24,837 nt of DNA from JAJYTL01 sp046705265 (GCA_046705265.1 JBJKQL010000041.1:1-24837); one strand, 5' to 3'. Positions 7,002 to 16,231 are shown, counted from the stretch's first letter. Notes: generated by a model not told the origin, from the letters alone. Translations and numbers: made by a program.

Positions 7002-9527
7002 TCACCTTTGCCATAGAACGAGCGGGACCTCGGTGGGTATTTGAACACCAGGGTAATACGGTACAACCCGAGCAGTGAAGTCATCAGCAGATCGTAAGCT
7101 CTCGATAACACCTGAATAGATATAGCCGTTCGTCGCGCCAGCAATGGGTTCGCCACGAGTGAGCTCCAGAACATCCGGCCTGCCGTCGTCGCGTGGATCT
7201 GCATAAATTTCAACATGGACATCCCCGGCTTCCATCTCGCCAAGATAGACGGGCACGGCGAAATCCCATCCATTGTCAACGCGTGTGATACTCGGCGGCC
7301 CGATATGAAGCCCCGACCAGAACTCACGGATGCGGCGCTCCCACGAGGAGATCTCTCTTGCTACTCGGCCGCCGTTTGCCACTCGTTCTCGCAAGGTTTG
7401 TGCAGCGGGCAGATAGGCTTCCGTCAAATATTCCTGAACTACTCTGGCGGAATTATAGACGGGAGTGAGCGTCTCCATGCTAGCCCGCACCCGCGTAAGC
7501 CAGGCACGTGGCAGCCCGCCGGCATCTCGGTCATAGAATTCGGGTGAGACGTTGTTTTCGAGGATGGTGTAGAGTTGTGCCGCATCATCGCTGTCGCGGT
7601 TCCCATCGGCCTCAACGGGGCCATCGCCGATCGCCCAGCCAAGGTGAGGAGCGTAGGCCTCTTCCCACCAGCCATCGAGTTCAGAAAGATTCAGACCTCC
7701 GTTGACTACGACTTTCATGCCGCTGGTGCCGCAGGCCTCCCACGGCCTGCGCGGCGTATTGATCCAGACATCGACGCCTTGCACCAGTTCCTGTGCAAGT
7801 AGAATGTCGTAATCTTCAAGGAATACGACGCGGCGCCGAAAAGTCTGTCGCCAGGCACATTGAATCCATTCTCGGATCATCTCAATGCCCTCCCTGTCAT
7901 CGGGATGCGCTTTGCCGGCCACGACAATTTGGGCAGGTCGCGCCGGATCGTTGAGGAAGCGATCCAACCGGGCAATATCTCGCAGCAGCAAATTGGGTCG
8001 CTTGTAGCCGGTGGACCGGCGGGCAAATCCCAAGGTAAGAATGTTGGGATCCAGAACGTGTTCGGCTCGTGCCACGATTTCAGGTGCTAGTCCACGCCAG
8101 CTCAAATGACGCTTCAAGCGCTGGCGCACCCTCTGCACTAAGAGTTGCCGGGCGCTACCGCGAAGTGCCCATAACGCCTCATCTGAAAGAGCGGTAATCC
8201 TCGCGCGAAACTCATCCGCAGTGATGCAACAGAGGCTGTCAGTGCGGGCAATGCCCAGCGCCACCTCGGCTTCGCGCGATATCCATGACGGCAAATGGAC
8301 GCCGTTCGTGACGTGGCCGATTGGCACCTGGCATTCCGGCCAACGCGGAAACAAATTTTTGAAGATTCGTTGGCTCACAGAGCGGTGGCGCTTACTGACG
8401 GCGAATGCAAAGTGCGAACCGTGAAGAGCTAAATAAGCCATGTTGATCGGTTCGGACTCGTCATTGTTCGCCGATCGACCCAGCACAAGCAAGTCCTGCA
8501 CTGAGGCGTTCATGCTAGAAAGCGCGTCCAGAAAGGGAGTGGCGTATTTCGCAATGAACTGAGGCGGATAAAGATCGAACCCTGCTGGTACGGAAGTATG
8601 AGTGGTGAAAACGTTTCCGCCTCGGGTTGCCCATATAGCCTCCCGAAACGAAAGACCCGAACGGTGCGCGAAGGATCGCGCGCGTTCGAACACCGCAAAC
8701 GCCGCATGCCCTTCGTTGAGGTGACAGACTTCCACATCCGGCGCCACCAGCTCTATCGCGCGCCAGCCTCCAATGCCGAGCACCATTTCTTGCAGGAAGC
8801 GCATTTCCGTGCCGCCGCTGTAGAGCTTCCCTGTAATTCCCCGGTCCACCGGCCCATTGATCGGATCATTGCTATCGAGGAGATAGAGGTTGGTACGCCC
8901 AATCACGGCGCGCCAAAGGCGTAAGGACACTGTCCGCCCGGGCAGATCGACATCAACGTGAAGCCAGCCACCCTCTTCGCCCAAAGCGGGCTGTATCGGC
9001 AAAGCGCCCGGATCGTTATAGGGAAACACCAGGTGTTGCCAGCCATCGGCATCGAGCATTTGTCGGAAGTAGCCTTCCTGATATAAGAGGCCGACGCCGA
9101 TAAGAGGAAATCCAAGATCACTCGCGGTTTTGAGCAGGTCACCCGCCAAAATCCCGAGGCCCCCTGCATAAAGCGGAAGTGCTTCCGTCAGTCCGAATTC
9201 CATGCTGAACAGGGCGACGCCCCTAGGCCCACTCGCTTCCGCTGAACCCAATAAGATCGGCCGATCGAAATAGCTTCGCCAAACCTCGACGGTTCGGTGG
9301 AGGTCCGCTTTGAAGGCCGGGTCGTCCGCCAGTTCGCGCCACCGGCTATCGGGCAAATTCTCGAGGATAAGCCAGGGGTTGCGATGCTGTTGCCAAGCCG
9401 CGGCGTCAACGCTCTGCCACAGGCCGTCCGCTTCGTGGCTGCACGCCCATCTCTGGTCAAGAGCCAGGGACCAAAGATCGGCAAGCTCGGCGGGAATCTG
9501 AGGTGCAGGAAAAGGCGGCATTTCCAC
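7002..9527 (-). CDS. glgP: Alpha-glucan (glycogen/maltodextrin) phosphorylase, GT35
   Basis: This 841-residue enzyme removes glucose from alpha-1,4-glucan ends with phosphate, giving glucose-1-phosphate in the cytoplasm. An N-terminal DUF3417-like region (about 10-115) precedes the phosphorylase fold, as in the short bacterial alpha-glucan phosphorylase subfamily. Motifs include FSMEFG (107-112), YAGGLGILAGD (120-130), LNEGHAAF (270-277), FARRSTGYKRPNL (501-513) and EACGTSGMK (597-605), whose lysine 605 should bind pyridoxal phosphate. The frame opens with GTG at 9527; an ATG two codons in has GTGGAA before it and is equally likely. The gene is not next to other glg genes, and IS debris reaches its 3' end. 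Confidence 0.95.
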   Translation of the reverse strand: MEMPPFPAPQIPAELADLWSLALDQRWACSHEADGLWQSVDAAAWQQHRNPWLILENLPDSRWRELADDPAFKADLHRTVEVWRSYFDRPILLGSAEASGPRGVALFSMEFGLTEALPLYAGGLGILAGDLLKTASDLGFPLIGVGLLYQEGYFRQMLDADGWQHLVFPYNDPGALPIQPALGEEGGWLHVDVDLPGRTVSLRLWRAVIGRTNLYLLDSNDPINGPVDRGITGKLYSGGTEMRFLQEMVLGIGGWRAIELVAPDVEVCHLNEGHAAFAVFERARSFAHRSGLSFREAIWATRGGNVFTTHTSVPAGFDLYPPQFIAKYATPFLDALSSMNASVQDLLVLGRSANNDESEPINMAYLALHGSHFAFAVSKRHRSVSQRIFKNLFPRWPECQVPIGHVTNGVHLPSWISREAEVALGIARTDSLCCITADEFRARITALSDEALWALRGSARQLLVQRVRQRLKRHLSWRGLAPEIVARAEHVLDPNILTLGFARRSTGYKRPNLLLRDIARLDRFLNDPARPAQIVVAGKAHPDDREGIEMIREWIQCAWRQTFRRRVVFLEDYDILLAQELVQGVDVWINTPRRPWEACGTSGMKVVVNGGLNLSELDGWWEEAYAPHLGWAIGDGPVEADGNRDSDDAAQLYTILENNVSPEFYDRDAGGLPRAWLTRVRASMETLTPVYNSARVVQEYLTEAYLPAAQTLRERVANGGRVAREISSWERRIREFWSGLHIGPPSITRVDNGWDFAVPVYLGEMEAGDVHVEIYADPRDDGRPDVLELTRGEPIAGATNGYIYSGVIESLRSADDFTARVVPYYPGVQIPTEVPLVLWQR

Positions 9528-9955
9528 GTTTCCACAGTACGGCGAGATCTGCTGCTTCCTGATCGTCTATATCAGTAATCGCTGAATCGCAATAAACATG
9601 CGTCCTTCAATCCACCTGCCCATTTTCGCCTAAGGAACGCTGGAACACGTAGCGGCGGGCGCGAGAGGCATCTTCCGAGCCTTAGAATTCAAGGACGATG
9701 TCGTTGTCTCGGTGTGAAGGGCCGCGTTCGACGTTTTGATGGCTTACCATTTTGCCAGCGCCAGAGACACTACGCCCCGTGGCGCAAGATATCGCTTCGT
9801 TGATTACCGACGTGTTATGCCGCTTGGAGTGGGAATTGGGTCACCCGCCGTTCGCTTCCGCCTTCGGCATCCGGTTGGCAGCTCGGCGGCATGCATGGAC
9901 CGAGAGTTGCCTGCGATCGCAAGGAATTTGTTTGGCATGTTGAAACGTCGCGCCC
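9528..9955. other. Gap upstream of glgP, no gene seen
   Basis: Open frames here and on the opposite strand of the cytochrome remnant lack any recognisable motif or good ribosome-binding site. The glgP promoter should lie near 9540-9620, but I could not pick a convincing one. Confidence 0.5.
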
Positions 9956-10200
9956 TCACCTCAGATCGGAAAGATATTCCGCCACCGCGATTCGATCGGA
10001 ACCGCTTAGCGCTGCTTCGATCCGGTTCATTGCGCCACCTTCCCGTTGGCAGGTCGCCTAGCGGTTCAACTGGTCAAGAGTATAGGCCGCGTGCCGGCCA
10101 TCCAGATCTGGGTTTTCCCCCGCTGGCATCCCCGTCATGCCTGCTATCGGCATGGCGGGGCTGTTGCCGCTGGAGGACATGGCCCAAGGTGGCGCTCGTC
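9956..10200 (-). pseudogene. Cytochrome c (class I) remnant, C-terminal part with in-frame stop
   Basis: On the minus strand one frame reads SGNSPAMPIAGM, then NPDLDGRHAAYTLDQLNR, an in-frame TAG (10058-10060), then ATCQREGGAMNRIEAALS and SDRIAVAEYLSDLR with a natural TGA at 9956-9958. This matches the C-terminal half of a c4/c5-like cytochrome domain: the P-x-LDG-x-xAAYxxxQL helix and the final AVAEYLS-x-LR helix. The heme motif should precede it; 10179-10196 reads SATLGH where CxxCH is expected, so both heme cysteines appear lost. No convincing start is present upstream. The gene is dead. An antisense frame of 255 codons over this region is taken to be a shadow. Confidence 0.7.
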
Positions 10201-10543
10201 GCCCGCCCCGCACGTGAAAGGGTCGCCTCCCCCTCTATGTTTGCGCGCAAACCAAGACCGGGGCCGGCAGGAGGGTCTGCTCACTGTAACAGCGAGCCAA
10301 GCCGGCCATGTCGGCACCATGTAGCGTGCCCGCCGGCGGCGGAAGCCTCGAGAAAGTCGCCCGTGCGAAACAAGCGTCAGAGCCGGAACACTCGCTGCCC
10401 GGGTCGCTTTCCGAAGCCGATTACGTGGAAAGCGGGACTCAGCCACGAAATCTGCGTGCCACCGCGGGTCTCCCGATTGATCCAGCTCAATGCATCCACC
10501 TGATTGATTGGCGTAGCTTAAATCACTCTCAAATGAATGGCGG
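10201..10543. other. Gap between cytochrome remnant and SHOCT gene
   Basis: No gene is recognised. It may hold the fully degraded N-terminal half of the cytochrome on the minus strand and the promoter of the SHOCT gene on the plus strand. I could place neither. Confidence 0.45.
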
Positions 10544-10966
10544 GTGTGTGTCGTGAGACACTTCGGGCTCCTCTTGAGCAACGCTGTAATCGGCGCCTTA
10601 GCGTCGCCGGCATTCGCTCAGCAGCAAAACAGCGCACCAACGGGTCCGCGCTATGGCTACGGCTATCACATGTGGTACGGACCCGGCTGGGGCGGCGGCT
10701 TGGAGTGGCATCCCTGGTTCTTCCTTGGGCCCCTGTTCATGCTCGTGGTGCTCGCCGGTATCGTGATCCTTATTGTCTGGTTGGCGCGCTCTCTGATCTT
10801 TGGCGGCCACGCTGGACATGGCCATCTTTATCAAGGCTCCCGCCCATGTCCGACTTGTGGGCGTCGCGGTCCCGGGCCGGCGCTCGATATCCTTGCTGAA
10901 AGACTTGCCCGCGGAGAGATCGACAAGGACGAATACGAGGAGAAGCGGAGGCTGCTCGGCGGATGA
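10544..10966 (+). CDS. Exported membrane protein with C-terminal SHOCT domain
   Basis: The 140-residue product has a signal sequence (about 1-25, ending SPAFA), a Gly/Tyr/Trp-rich segment, a strong membrane helix (about 58-82), a CPTCGRRG cysteine pair, and a C-terminal SHOCT motif (LDILAERLARGEIDKDEYEEKRRLL). SHOCT domains are short oligomerisation or targeting helices found at the ends of many membrane-associated bacterial proteins. The frame has GTG codons at 10544 and 10553; neither has a strong Shine-Dalgarno, so the start is uncertain. A small lipoprotein gene begins 34 bp later on the same strand and is probably cotranscribed. Confidence 0.8.
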   Translation: MCVVRHFGLLLSNAVIGALASPAFAQQQNSAPTGPRYGYGYHMWYGPGWGGGLEWHPWFFLGPLFMLVVLAGIVILIVWLARSLIFGGHAGHGHLYQGSRPCPTCGRRGPGPALDILAERLARGEIDKDEYEEKRRLLGG

Positions 10967-11000
10967 TATCGCTCCGGGAAGTGGTTCGCGGAGGTAACAC

Positions 11001-11243
11001 ATGCGAGCATTGACACCAAAGATCCTATCCGGTGGGCTGCTGCTGGCGGGCCTGATGCTCGTCATGAGCAGCTGTGTATACCAGCCGGCGCCTTACTCGT
11101 ATGATCCCTATTACGGATATCCGTCCTACTATGACTACGCTCCCTATTATCCGCCCTATTACTACGGGCCGACCATATATTTTGGCGGTGGTTGGCGCAG
11201 CTGGCACCGCGGCGGCTGGAGCGGTTGGCATCACCGCTACTGA
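11001..11243 (+). CDS. Small Tyr/Pro/Gly/Trp-rich lipoprotein
   Basis: The 80-residue product starts with MRALTPKILSGGLLLAGL and a lipobox-like MSSC, predicting lipidation at Cys25. The mature part is built mostly from Tyr, Pro, Gly, Trp and His, with several YY and PYY units and an end of SGWHHRY. It has a clear GCGGAGG ribosome-binding site 8-10 bases before the ATG. Low-complexity lipoproteins of this sort are common in alphaproteobacteria but their role is unknown. It probably forms an operon with the upstream SHOCT protein, suggesting an envelope role. Confidence 0.75.
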   Translation: MRALTPKILSGGLLLAGLMLVMSSCVYQPAPYSYDPYYGYPSYYDYAPYYPPYYYGPTIYFGGGWRSWHRGGWSGWHHRY

Positions 11244-11251
11244 GAGTGACC

Positions 11252-11383
11252 ATGGCGGAATCGAAGGCATCAGGGCCGCGCGAGGCATCAACACCCGACG
11301 GATCTTGCTTGACGAGGCGATCAGACCCGCTCGCCGTCCAGAACCGAGGTTCCAAGCCGATTCAGGCGTCAGATCATGTGTGA
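11252..11383 (+). CDS. Possible small hypothetical protein (43 aa)
   Basis: An ATG at 11252 lies eight bases after the lipoprotein stop and has GAGAG about seven bases before it. The 43-residue product is polar, with no motif I recognise. Position makes it a possible third gene of the operon, but length and composition give little support. Confidence 0.25.
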   Translation: MAESKASGPREASTPDGSCLTRRSDPLAVQNRGSKPIQASDHV

Positions 11384-11396
11384 ATTTGTGCGGGGG

Positions 11397-11681
11397 CTAG
11401 ATAATAACGTGACAGTCGAGGTTGGCCGTCCCCACGATACCGATGAGGTCCTTCCGGGTGAACATGCAAATCATCTTGCGCGACGGGACCGGTTCGGTCC
11501 TGCGCCCCGTGGCAAATATGCGAGAAGCATAGACAGTGGTGAGCACTGAAGCGTCGCCGATGTGAGCTCGCCCAAGCCGGAAATAGAAAACATCGCCGTG
11601 CATCAGCCCGTATCGTCTCAGTTGGCCATCACGGCAGGATATGTGGCGGGCCACCCCATCCAGCGCTACGTCATCCCTCAC
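11397..11681 (-). CDS. Hypothetical protein (94 aa)
   Basis: The 94-residue frame opens with ATG at 11681 directly after GAGTGAGGG, a close-set ribosome-binding site. The product is soluble and rich in Arg, Asp and Val, with a GLMHGDVFYFRLG segment and an ending of DLIGIVGTANLDCHVII. No family is recognised. It lies 95 bp downstream of the glycosyltransferase on the same strand and could be cotranscribed with it. It may be a genuine small gene or a decayed one. Confidence 0.4.
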   Translation of the reverse strand: MRDDVALDGVARHISCRDGQLRRYGLMHGDVFYFRLGRAHIGDASVLTTVYASRIFATGRRTEPVPSRKMICMFTRKDLIGIVGTANLDCHVII

Positions 11682-11776
11682 TCAAAACAAAAGCGAATTT
11701 AACCCCGTAATCATTTTGGGTGTTCCTGAGTGATGCTTTCTTTGCTGACGTCTCTAAACCGGCGTCAGGAGAAGGT

Positions 11777-13165
11777 TCAGCGAGTGAGCCACCCCTTGGC
11801 ACGTATGGTGACCACGGCGTAAGGAAAAATCCAGAATAGCGCCACCGTGGAGAAATAGGCGTAAACCACCCCATAGAGGAAGCCCCACGATCGTTCGCTT
11901 CGCAGGAAGTAGAGCATATTGAGGAACGAGAACAGCCCGATTGCCACAACAATGCGAAAGACCACCCAGGGATGGTGCATCACGAGGAAGGCGAGAATCC
12001 CGAGGCTCACGTAGTAGATTGGGTAACGCAGATTGGTCACGGTACGGTCGAACAAGGCAATGAGCATGGTCGCGAGAGGCCGCTTCCAAATGATGCGGGC
12101 AAAGCGGAGCTCTTCCCGCACGTTGCTCCGGTCCCAACGCAACAGCATCTTGGATAACTTCCCGTAGGTTTCCGGCACCAAGGTGTGAACCACCGCGAGG
12201 CGCTGATAAACGGTATTGTACCCCTTCTCCAACAGAGAATTGGTCAAAGCGCGGTCCTCGCCGATCGTGCAGGCGGCACCGAGAAAGGTCTGCTTGCGCC
12301 AGTCGTCCAGCACCTGGCGCACGGCCGAGGCGCGAAGCGCGGTGAGCGCGCCTGGACAGCAATAGACGTTGTTATAGACAGATTCGACCGAGCGCAGCAT
12401 GTCGAACGATAGGACGAATCGCGCGTGCATCATTCGCGGGATAAGACCACGCTCTCGATTATGCACGAGCACTTTCCCGGCTACGGCCCCGACCTTTGGA
12501 TCCCGAAATGGGCCGGTGACAGCGAGCAGCGCATCCGGTTCGATGATGCTGTCCGAATCGATGGTGACGAAGATATCGCCACGCCCATGCGTGAAACCGA
12601 GGGCAAGAGCTTCTCGCTTGCCGCGATTGGTATCGTGCCGAAGCGCCGTGATCAGATCGGGATGGCAGTCGGCCGCCTGACAAATATAGCGCCAAGTATC
12701 ATCCTTGCTGCCGTCGTCGATGACGATGATCTCAAGCTTCTCCCGGGGATAATCGGCAGCAATCACCGATTCGATCGACTTCAGCACCATCTCGCCTTCA
12801 TTATAGGCGGGAATAACAACGGTAACCGAGGGAGCATCCTCGGGCATTGTCGGTGCGTGTGGCCGGTACGCGATCCATACCGCGGTCCGGAATGCGAGCA
12901 GCAGGAACCCCATACCGCCCCAAAGGACACTCGGATAAATGAACGGCTTGACCCACTCATGGGTCCTCGCAAGTTCGAGAATCCGGAGAATCACCGCGTG
13001 AAGCTGAAAGAACGCAACAACGGTGAAGCTCGCAAAGATCAGGCCGTAGACGAAATAGCTCCAGAGCTTCGTCGGTTCGGCCAGTGTGCTGAACTGAGTA
13101 CGACGTACTTCCTCCGGCGCCGCGCGGCCGGCGGCGATCGAACCATGGGTATCTACCATTCCCAC
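11777..13165 (-). CDS. Family 2 processive glycosyltransferase (NodC / hyaluronan-synthase-like)
   Basis: The 462-residue membrane protein has two N-terminal membrane segments (about 37-58 and 78-100), a GT2 catalytic domain, and three or four C-terminal membrane segments. GT2 motifs are present: VTVVIPAYNEG (114-124), DDGS (150-153), DSDS (203-206) for metal/UDP binding, GEDR (302-305) with the catalytic aspartate, and RWDRSNVRE (343-351), the RW-type acceptor motif of processive synthases. It should polymerise a beta-linked sugar, possibly N-acetylglucosamine as in NodC or chitin synthases, from a UDP-sugar; the product cannot be predicted. GTG at 13165 opens the frame; ATG at 13159 is an alternative. 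No export or modification gene is adjacent. Confidence 0.9.
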   Translation of the reverse strand: MGMVDTHGSIAAGRAAPEEVRRTQFSTLAEPTKLWSYFVYGLIFASFTVVAFFQLHAVILRILELARTHEWVKPFIYPSVLWGGMGFLLLAFRTAVWIAYRPHAPTMPEDAPSVTVVIPAYNEGEMVLKSIESVIAADYPREKLEIIVIDDGSKDDTWRYICQAADCHPDLITALRHDTNRGKREALALGFTHGRGDIFVTIDSDSIIEPDALLAVTGPFRDPKVGAVAGKVLVHNRERGLIPRMMHARFVLSFDMLRSVESVYNNVYCCPGALTALRASAVRQVLDDWRKQTFLGAACTIGEDRALTNSLLEKGYNTVYQRLAVVHTLVPETYGKLSKMLLRWDRSNVREELRFARIIWKRPLATMLIALFDRTVTNLRYPIYYVSLGILAFLVMHHPWVVFRIVVAIGLFSFLNMLYFLRSERSWGFLYGVVYAYFSTVALFWIFPYAVVTIRAKGWLTR

Positions 13166-14213
13166 TGCAATGACTCATGAATAAGGAGACGCGACGATCG
13201 GCTCGCAGCGACTTGGTCCAGGCCCACGCTTGGCGGTGCGCCTCCGTTATGGAAGAGCGACAACCATAAAGTGATCAGCGTTCGCGGTGCGAGGACGCCC
13301 GGCGTCTCCGGGTTGGGGGATGTCTATCTACTGACCTACCTAGTGCGCACCAGCGTTGCTCCGAATCTCAAATTCCAGGCATACGGAGCGGCGTCCTGAT
13401 ATCGACTTTCCTGAGCGATGGCAATAGCCTAGGGGGCCAATCGGCGACAATAGGTAGATGTCCTGGCTTGATATCCCTCCGGAGGGCCCGATGGCGCTAA
13501 CAAAACCGTTGCTCCACAGTTAGCTTTTGAACTAAAAAAAGCAATCTATCGTCTTGAATTTATTTAACCTTCATATAATTCCCGAGCGGGCTCTGACAAC
13601 GAATGCGAGGGGTCTAGATGCGCCCTCCGGTCCGAACCAATGGAATTCGCGAGTAGGCTCAGCGGTGCAGTTCACAGACATCATTTCAGCGAGCATGACC
13701 ACAACAGAATCATCCTCGACTTCGCTTTAGCCGCAGAAGGCGCCGCAAGCGTCGTTTAGGGATATGTTCCTGCCGCCCAGATCCACGCCATCAGTGCCCC
13801 CTCTGCAGATCGATCAGCGTCGCCTCGTGGAACTTTCCAGCCTTTCCCCCCGGCAATCCAATGCACGGAAGCGAACGAGGGTGTCTCATGCGGGAGGATT
13901 GACTCGTTCATGAAATTGGTCGAAGCGCTGAGCTTGGCCGGCGTTGGATTGATCGCCGAAGGGGCGAGCCGCAACGGCGGCGGTCGCGGCGTCCGTCTGA
14001 CCGGCCGAGCTTCAGGGACATGACCGCCGTCATTCTCTTATCTTGCGAAGCCACTGCCCAGCGACCGGACTGAACACCTTAGAGGGGGTCTTCTCCGGCG
14101 CGGATAATCCATTGCCGTATAGGGCCACTCTTCCGCCTTGCATGCTCACAGATTCTCACCGGAACACGGTTTGACGCACGAAATCGCGGTGGGTTATGGT
14201 GCCGCGGTCGTGA
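13166..14213. other. 1-kb region without a supported gene; AT-rich block at about 13500-13580
   Basis: Three-frame reading on both strands finds no motif. A 72-codon minus frame (13756-13974) and a 37-codon plus frame from ATG 13910 are open but unrecognisable. Bases 13501-13580 are strongly AT-rich compared with the flanks and include TATAAT near 13574, but with only 14 bp to the nearest TTGAAT and no gene downstream. TTGACG (14171-14176) and TTATGG (14194-14199), 17 bp apart, could be an MFS promoter, though the leader would be under ten bases. Confidence 0.5.
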
Positions 14214-15578
14214 GTGGTGACGACGAAACGTCTTGGCGGCAACAGAGTGTTAGAGTTGGCTCCTCGATCCGGACGAAGCGTCCGCAGTGATCGCCTGCGT
14301 GTTCTCCGCCGTGCGTTTGCCGAACCCGCGCGCTACGTGCGCCCTTGGTACGTCGCCTACCTTCTCCTTGGGGTGACGACCCTCGGCATCCTTCCCGTAC
14401 TCATGCCTCTGATGATGGTCGCTGATTCTGAGCGCCTCGCCGTCGTCGCCTTGGTCATTGGCGGCTACAATATTGGCCTTCTAACCTCACCGGCCTGGGG
14501 GATGGTTGCCGAACGGTGGCATGTCTACCATAGCGTTTTCTTTGCCGGGTTCACGGTCTGCGCCCTGGCGACGGCGGCATTTCCGTTATTCAGAAGCCTC
14601 GATACCTGGCTTCCGACTGCATTTCTTATCGGCACCGGTGCCGCGGGGGCTTCTACGGTTGCGCCGCTCCTGATCGTCGATTTCGTGCCGCCCGCCGATT
14701 GGGAACCGCGTATTGGCTTGCTTCAGAGCTTCAGCGCCATTGGGCAAGTCATTGGCCTCTTCCTCGCCAGCATTTTTTCGCACGGGCTTTATGCCGTCGG
14801 TCTATGGGTCGCGGCGGCACTTCTGCTGCCTGCCTTGCTCATGAGTGGCCAAGGCCTGCCGATCGCCGAGCGCCGACGCACCCCCGGGGAGCCTGACCTC
14901 CGCCAGCGCCTCGATGCGCGGGCGATGGCGGTCTTCCCCCGCACCGCCCATCTGGTCGGAATCCTGCGCCACGCGCATCGGCTGAACGTCGCCGGACTGC
15001 GCAATCTGCCGCGGATTCTCGGGACACCCTTCGCCTGGTTTCTCTTGTCGTGGTTCAGCCTCTGCTTTGGGGTGGCGGGCTTTTTTACCTATTTTCCGCT
15101 GATGCTGGCCAAAGCCGACGGCATCAACCCGGAATTGACGGCATCGATTTACGGCTCTGCGTCGGGAATCGGAATCCTTCTTTTCATCCTGGCGAGCCGG
15201 TGGACCGAGCGTTATGGTTCGCTCCGTGTCTATGAATTCGGCCTCATGTTCCGAATCGCCGGCTTCATTCTTCTTCTCGTGCCTTTTGTCGTCTCGTTAG
15301 AGACAAAGGCCACGATCGCAGGCGCTGCGTTCGGAATCATCGTCTTGGCCTGGCCGATCTTGAGCGTCTCCGGAACGGGCCTCACAGCCCGCCTCACGCC
15401 TTTCAGCCAGGGCGCGGCGATGGGATTGTTCAACGCTGCCCTAGCGGCGGCCACCGTCATCGGCACCCTGATCAGCGGCCCCATGGTGGAAAAATTTGGC
15501 TACACGGTGATCCCCCTTCTCGCTCTCGCCGGGCTTGGTGCGGCCATGGCTTTTAGCCTTCGTGCCCGTCGGCTATGA
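14214..15578 (+). CDS. Major facilitator superfamily (MFS) transporter
   Basis: The 454-residue protein has about 12 membrane segments in two six-helix halves (from about 47 and about 270), split by a long cytoplasmic Arg-rich loop (about 215-265). After helix 2 the segment SPAWGMVAERW resembles the MFS motif A loop, and a second version, SRWTERYG, follows in the C-terminal half. This fits an MFS_1 exporter or uptake carrier of unknown substrate. An N-terminal 40-residue basic extension precedes the first helix. The frame opens at GTG 14214 without a clear ribosome-binding site, so the true start may be further in. No regulator is adjacent. Confidence 0.88.
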   Translation: MVTTKRLGGNRVLELAPRSGRSVRSDRLRVLRRAFAEPARYVRPWYVAYLLLGVTTLGILPVLMPLMMVADSERLAVVALVIGGYNIGLLTSPAWGMVAERWHVYHSVFFAGFTVCALATAAFPLFRSLDTWLPTAFLIGTGAAGASTVAPLLIVDFVPPADWEPRIGLLQSFSAIGQVIGLFLASIFSHGLYAVGLWVAAALLLPALLMSGQGLPIAERRRTPGEPDLRQRLDARAMAVFPRTAHLVGILRHAHRLNVAGLRNLPRILGTPFAWFLLSWFSLCFGVAGFFTYFPLMLAKADGINPELTASIYGSASGIGILLFILASRWTERYGSLRVYEFGLMFRIAGFILLLVPFVVSLETKATIAGAAFGIIVLAWPILSVSGTGLTARLTPFSQGAAMGLFNAALAAATVIGTLISGPMVEKFGYTVIPLLALAGLGAAMAFSLRARRL

Positions 15579-15776
15579 GCCGCCCGCGGCTGGCCGAGAG
15601 TGGGCGCCGTCCCTCTATCCTCCAATACATGGCGAATGTGGTGGAAATCGACCCCAAAGCCCGATTAGGCTTGGAACTCGGCCGGACACTGTCGATTTGC
15701 GTGCCCGGGCCGTGACCTCGACCCGTGAAACAATAAATCCGGACTTTCAACCCTTCGCAAATTGGGAAACGCCATC

Positions 15777-16211
15777 GTGTCTTCTCTCACCTTGAAGCAA
15801 GCCAATACGATTATCGAAACCGCCCTTAAGAAGGGGCAGGAACTGAAACTCCAACCGCTTACGGTCGCCGTTCTCGATGGCGGCGGCCATCTCGTTGCCT
15901 TTCAGCGCCAAGATCGTTCGGGCATCCTCCGTTACGACATCGCCTATGGCAAAGCCTGGGGTGCGCTTGGCATGGGATTCGGGTCGCGTCATATCGCCGA
16001 ACGCGCCGCCGGCATGCCGGGTTTCTTCAGCGCGCTTACGTCAATCAGCCAAGGCCGATTGGTGCCGGTTCCGGGCGGCGTGCTGGTCCAAGGGGCCGAA
16101 GGCGAGATCATCGGCGCCGTCGGCATTTCCGGCGACACCTCCGACAACGACGAGGCCTGTGCCGTCGCCGGCATCGAGGCCGCCGGGCTTGCGGCACGCA
16201 CCGGCGCTTAG
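15777..16211 (+). CDS. GlcG/HbpS family protein (DUF336)
   Basis: The 144-residue product has the GlcG/HbpS pattern throughout: a helix with LKQANTIIETALKKGQEL, VAVLDGGGHLVAFQRQD, the IAYGKAWGALGMG segment, and a C-terminal GAVGISGDTSDNDEACAVAGIEAAG block. Members include heme-degrading or heme-binding HbpS and GlcG of the glycolate locus, but most have unknown roles. It has no signal peptide, so it is probably cytoplasmic. GTG at 15777 is the preferred start because the family begins at this point; the frame is open to a TTG at 15762. A dinB-like gene follows after 122 bp containing two hairpins. Confidence 0.88.
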   Translation: MSSLTLKQANTIIETALKKGQELKLQPLTVAVLDGGGHLVAFQRQDRSGILRYDIAYGKAWGALGMGFGSRHIAERAAGMPGFFSALTSISQGRLVPVPGGVLVQGAEGEIIGAVGISGDTSDNDEACAVAGIEAAGLAARTGA

Positions 16212-16231
16212 TCCGGCAAATCGTCGGCGAT

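Noticed and set aside
9736..10503. 255-codon plus-strand open frame
   Set aside because: Composition is Arg/Pro/Ser-rich with no motif, and it lies antisense to a readable cytochrome c remnant; it is best seen as a shadow of GC-rich DNA.
11740..11776. Hairpin CTGACG/CGTCAG after the glycosyltransferase as a terminator
   Set aside because: The stem is only 6 bp and no T-run follows on the minus strand.
13756..13974. 72-codon minus-strand open frame and a 37-codon plus frame at 13910
   Set aside because: Neither has a recognisable motif. The plus frame has GGAGG about 12 bases upstream, which is too far to be persuasive.
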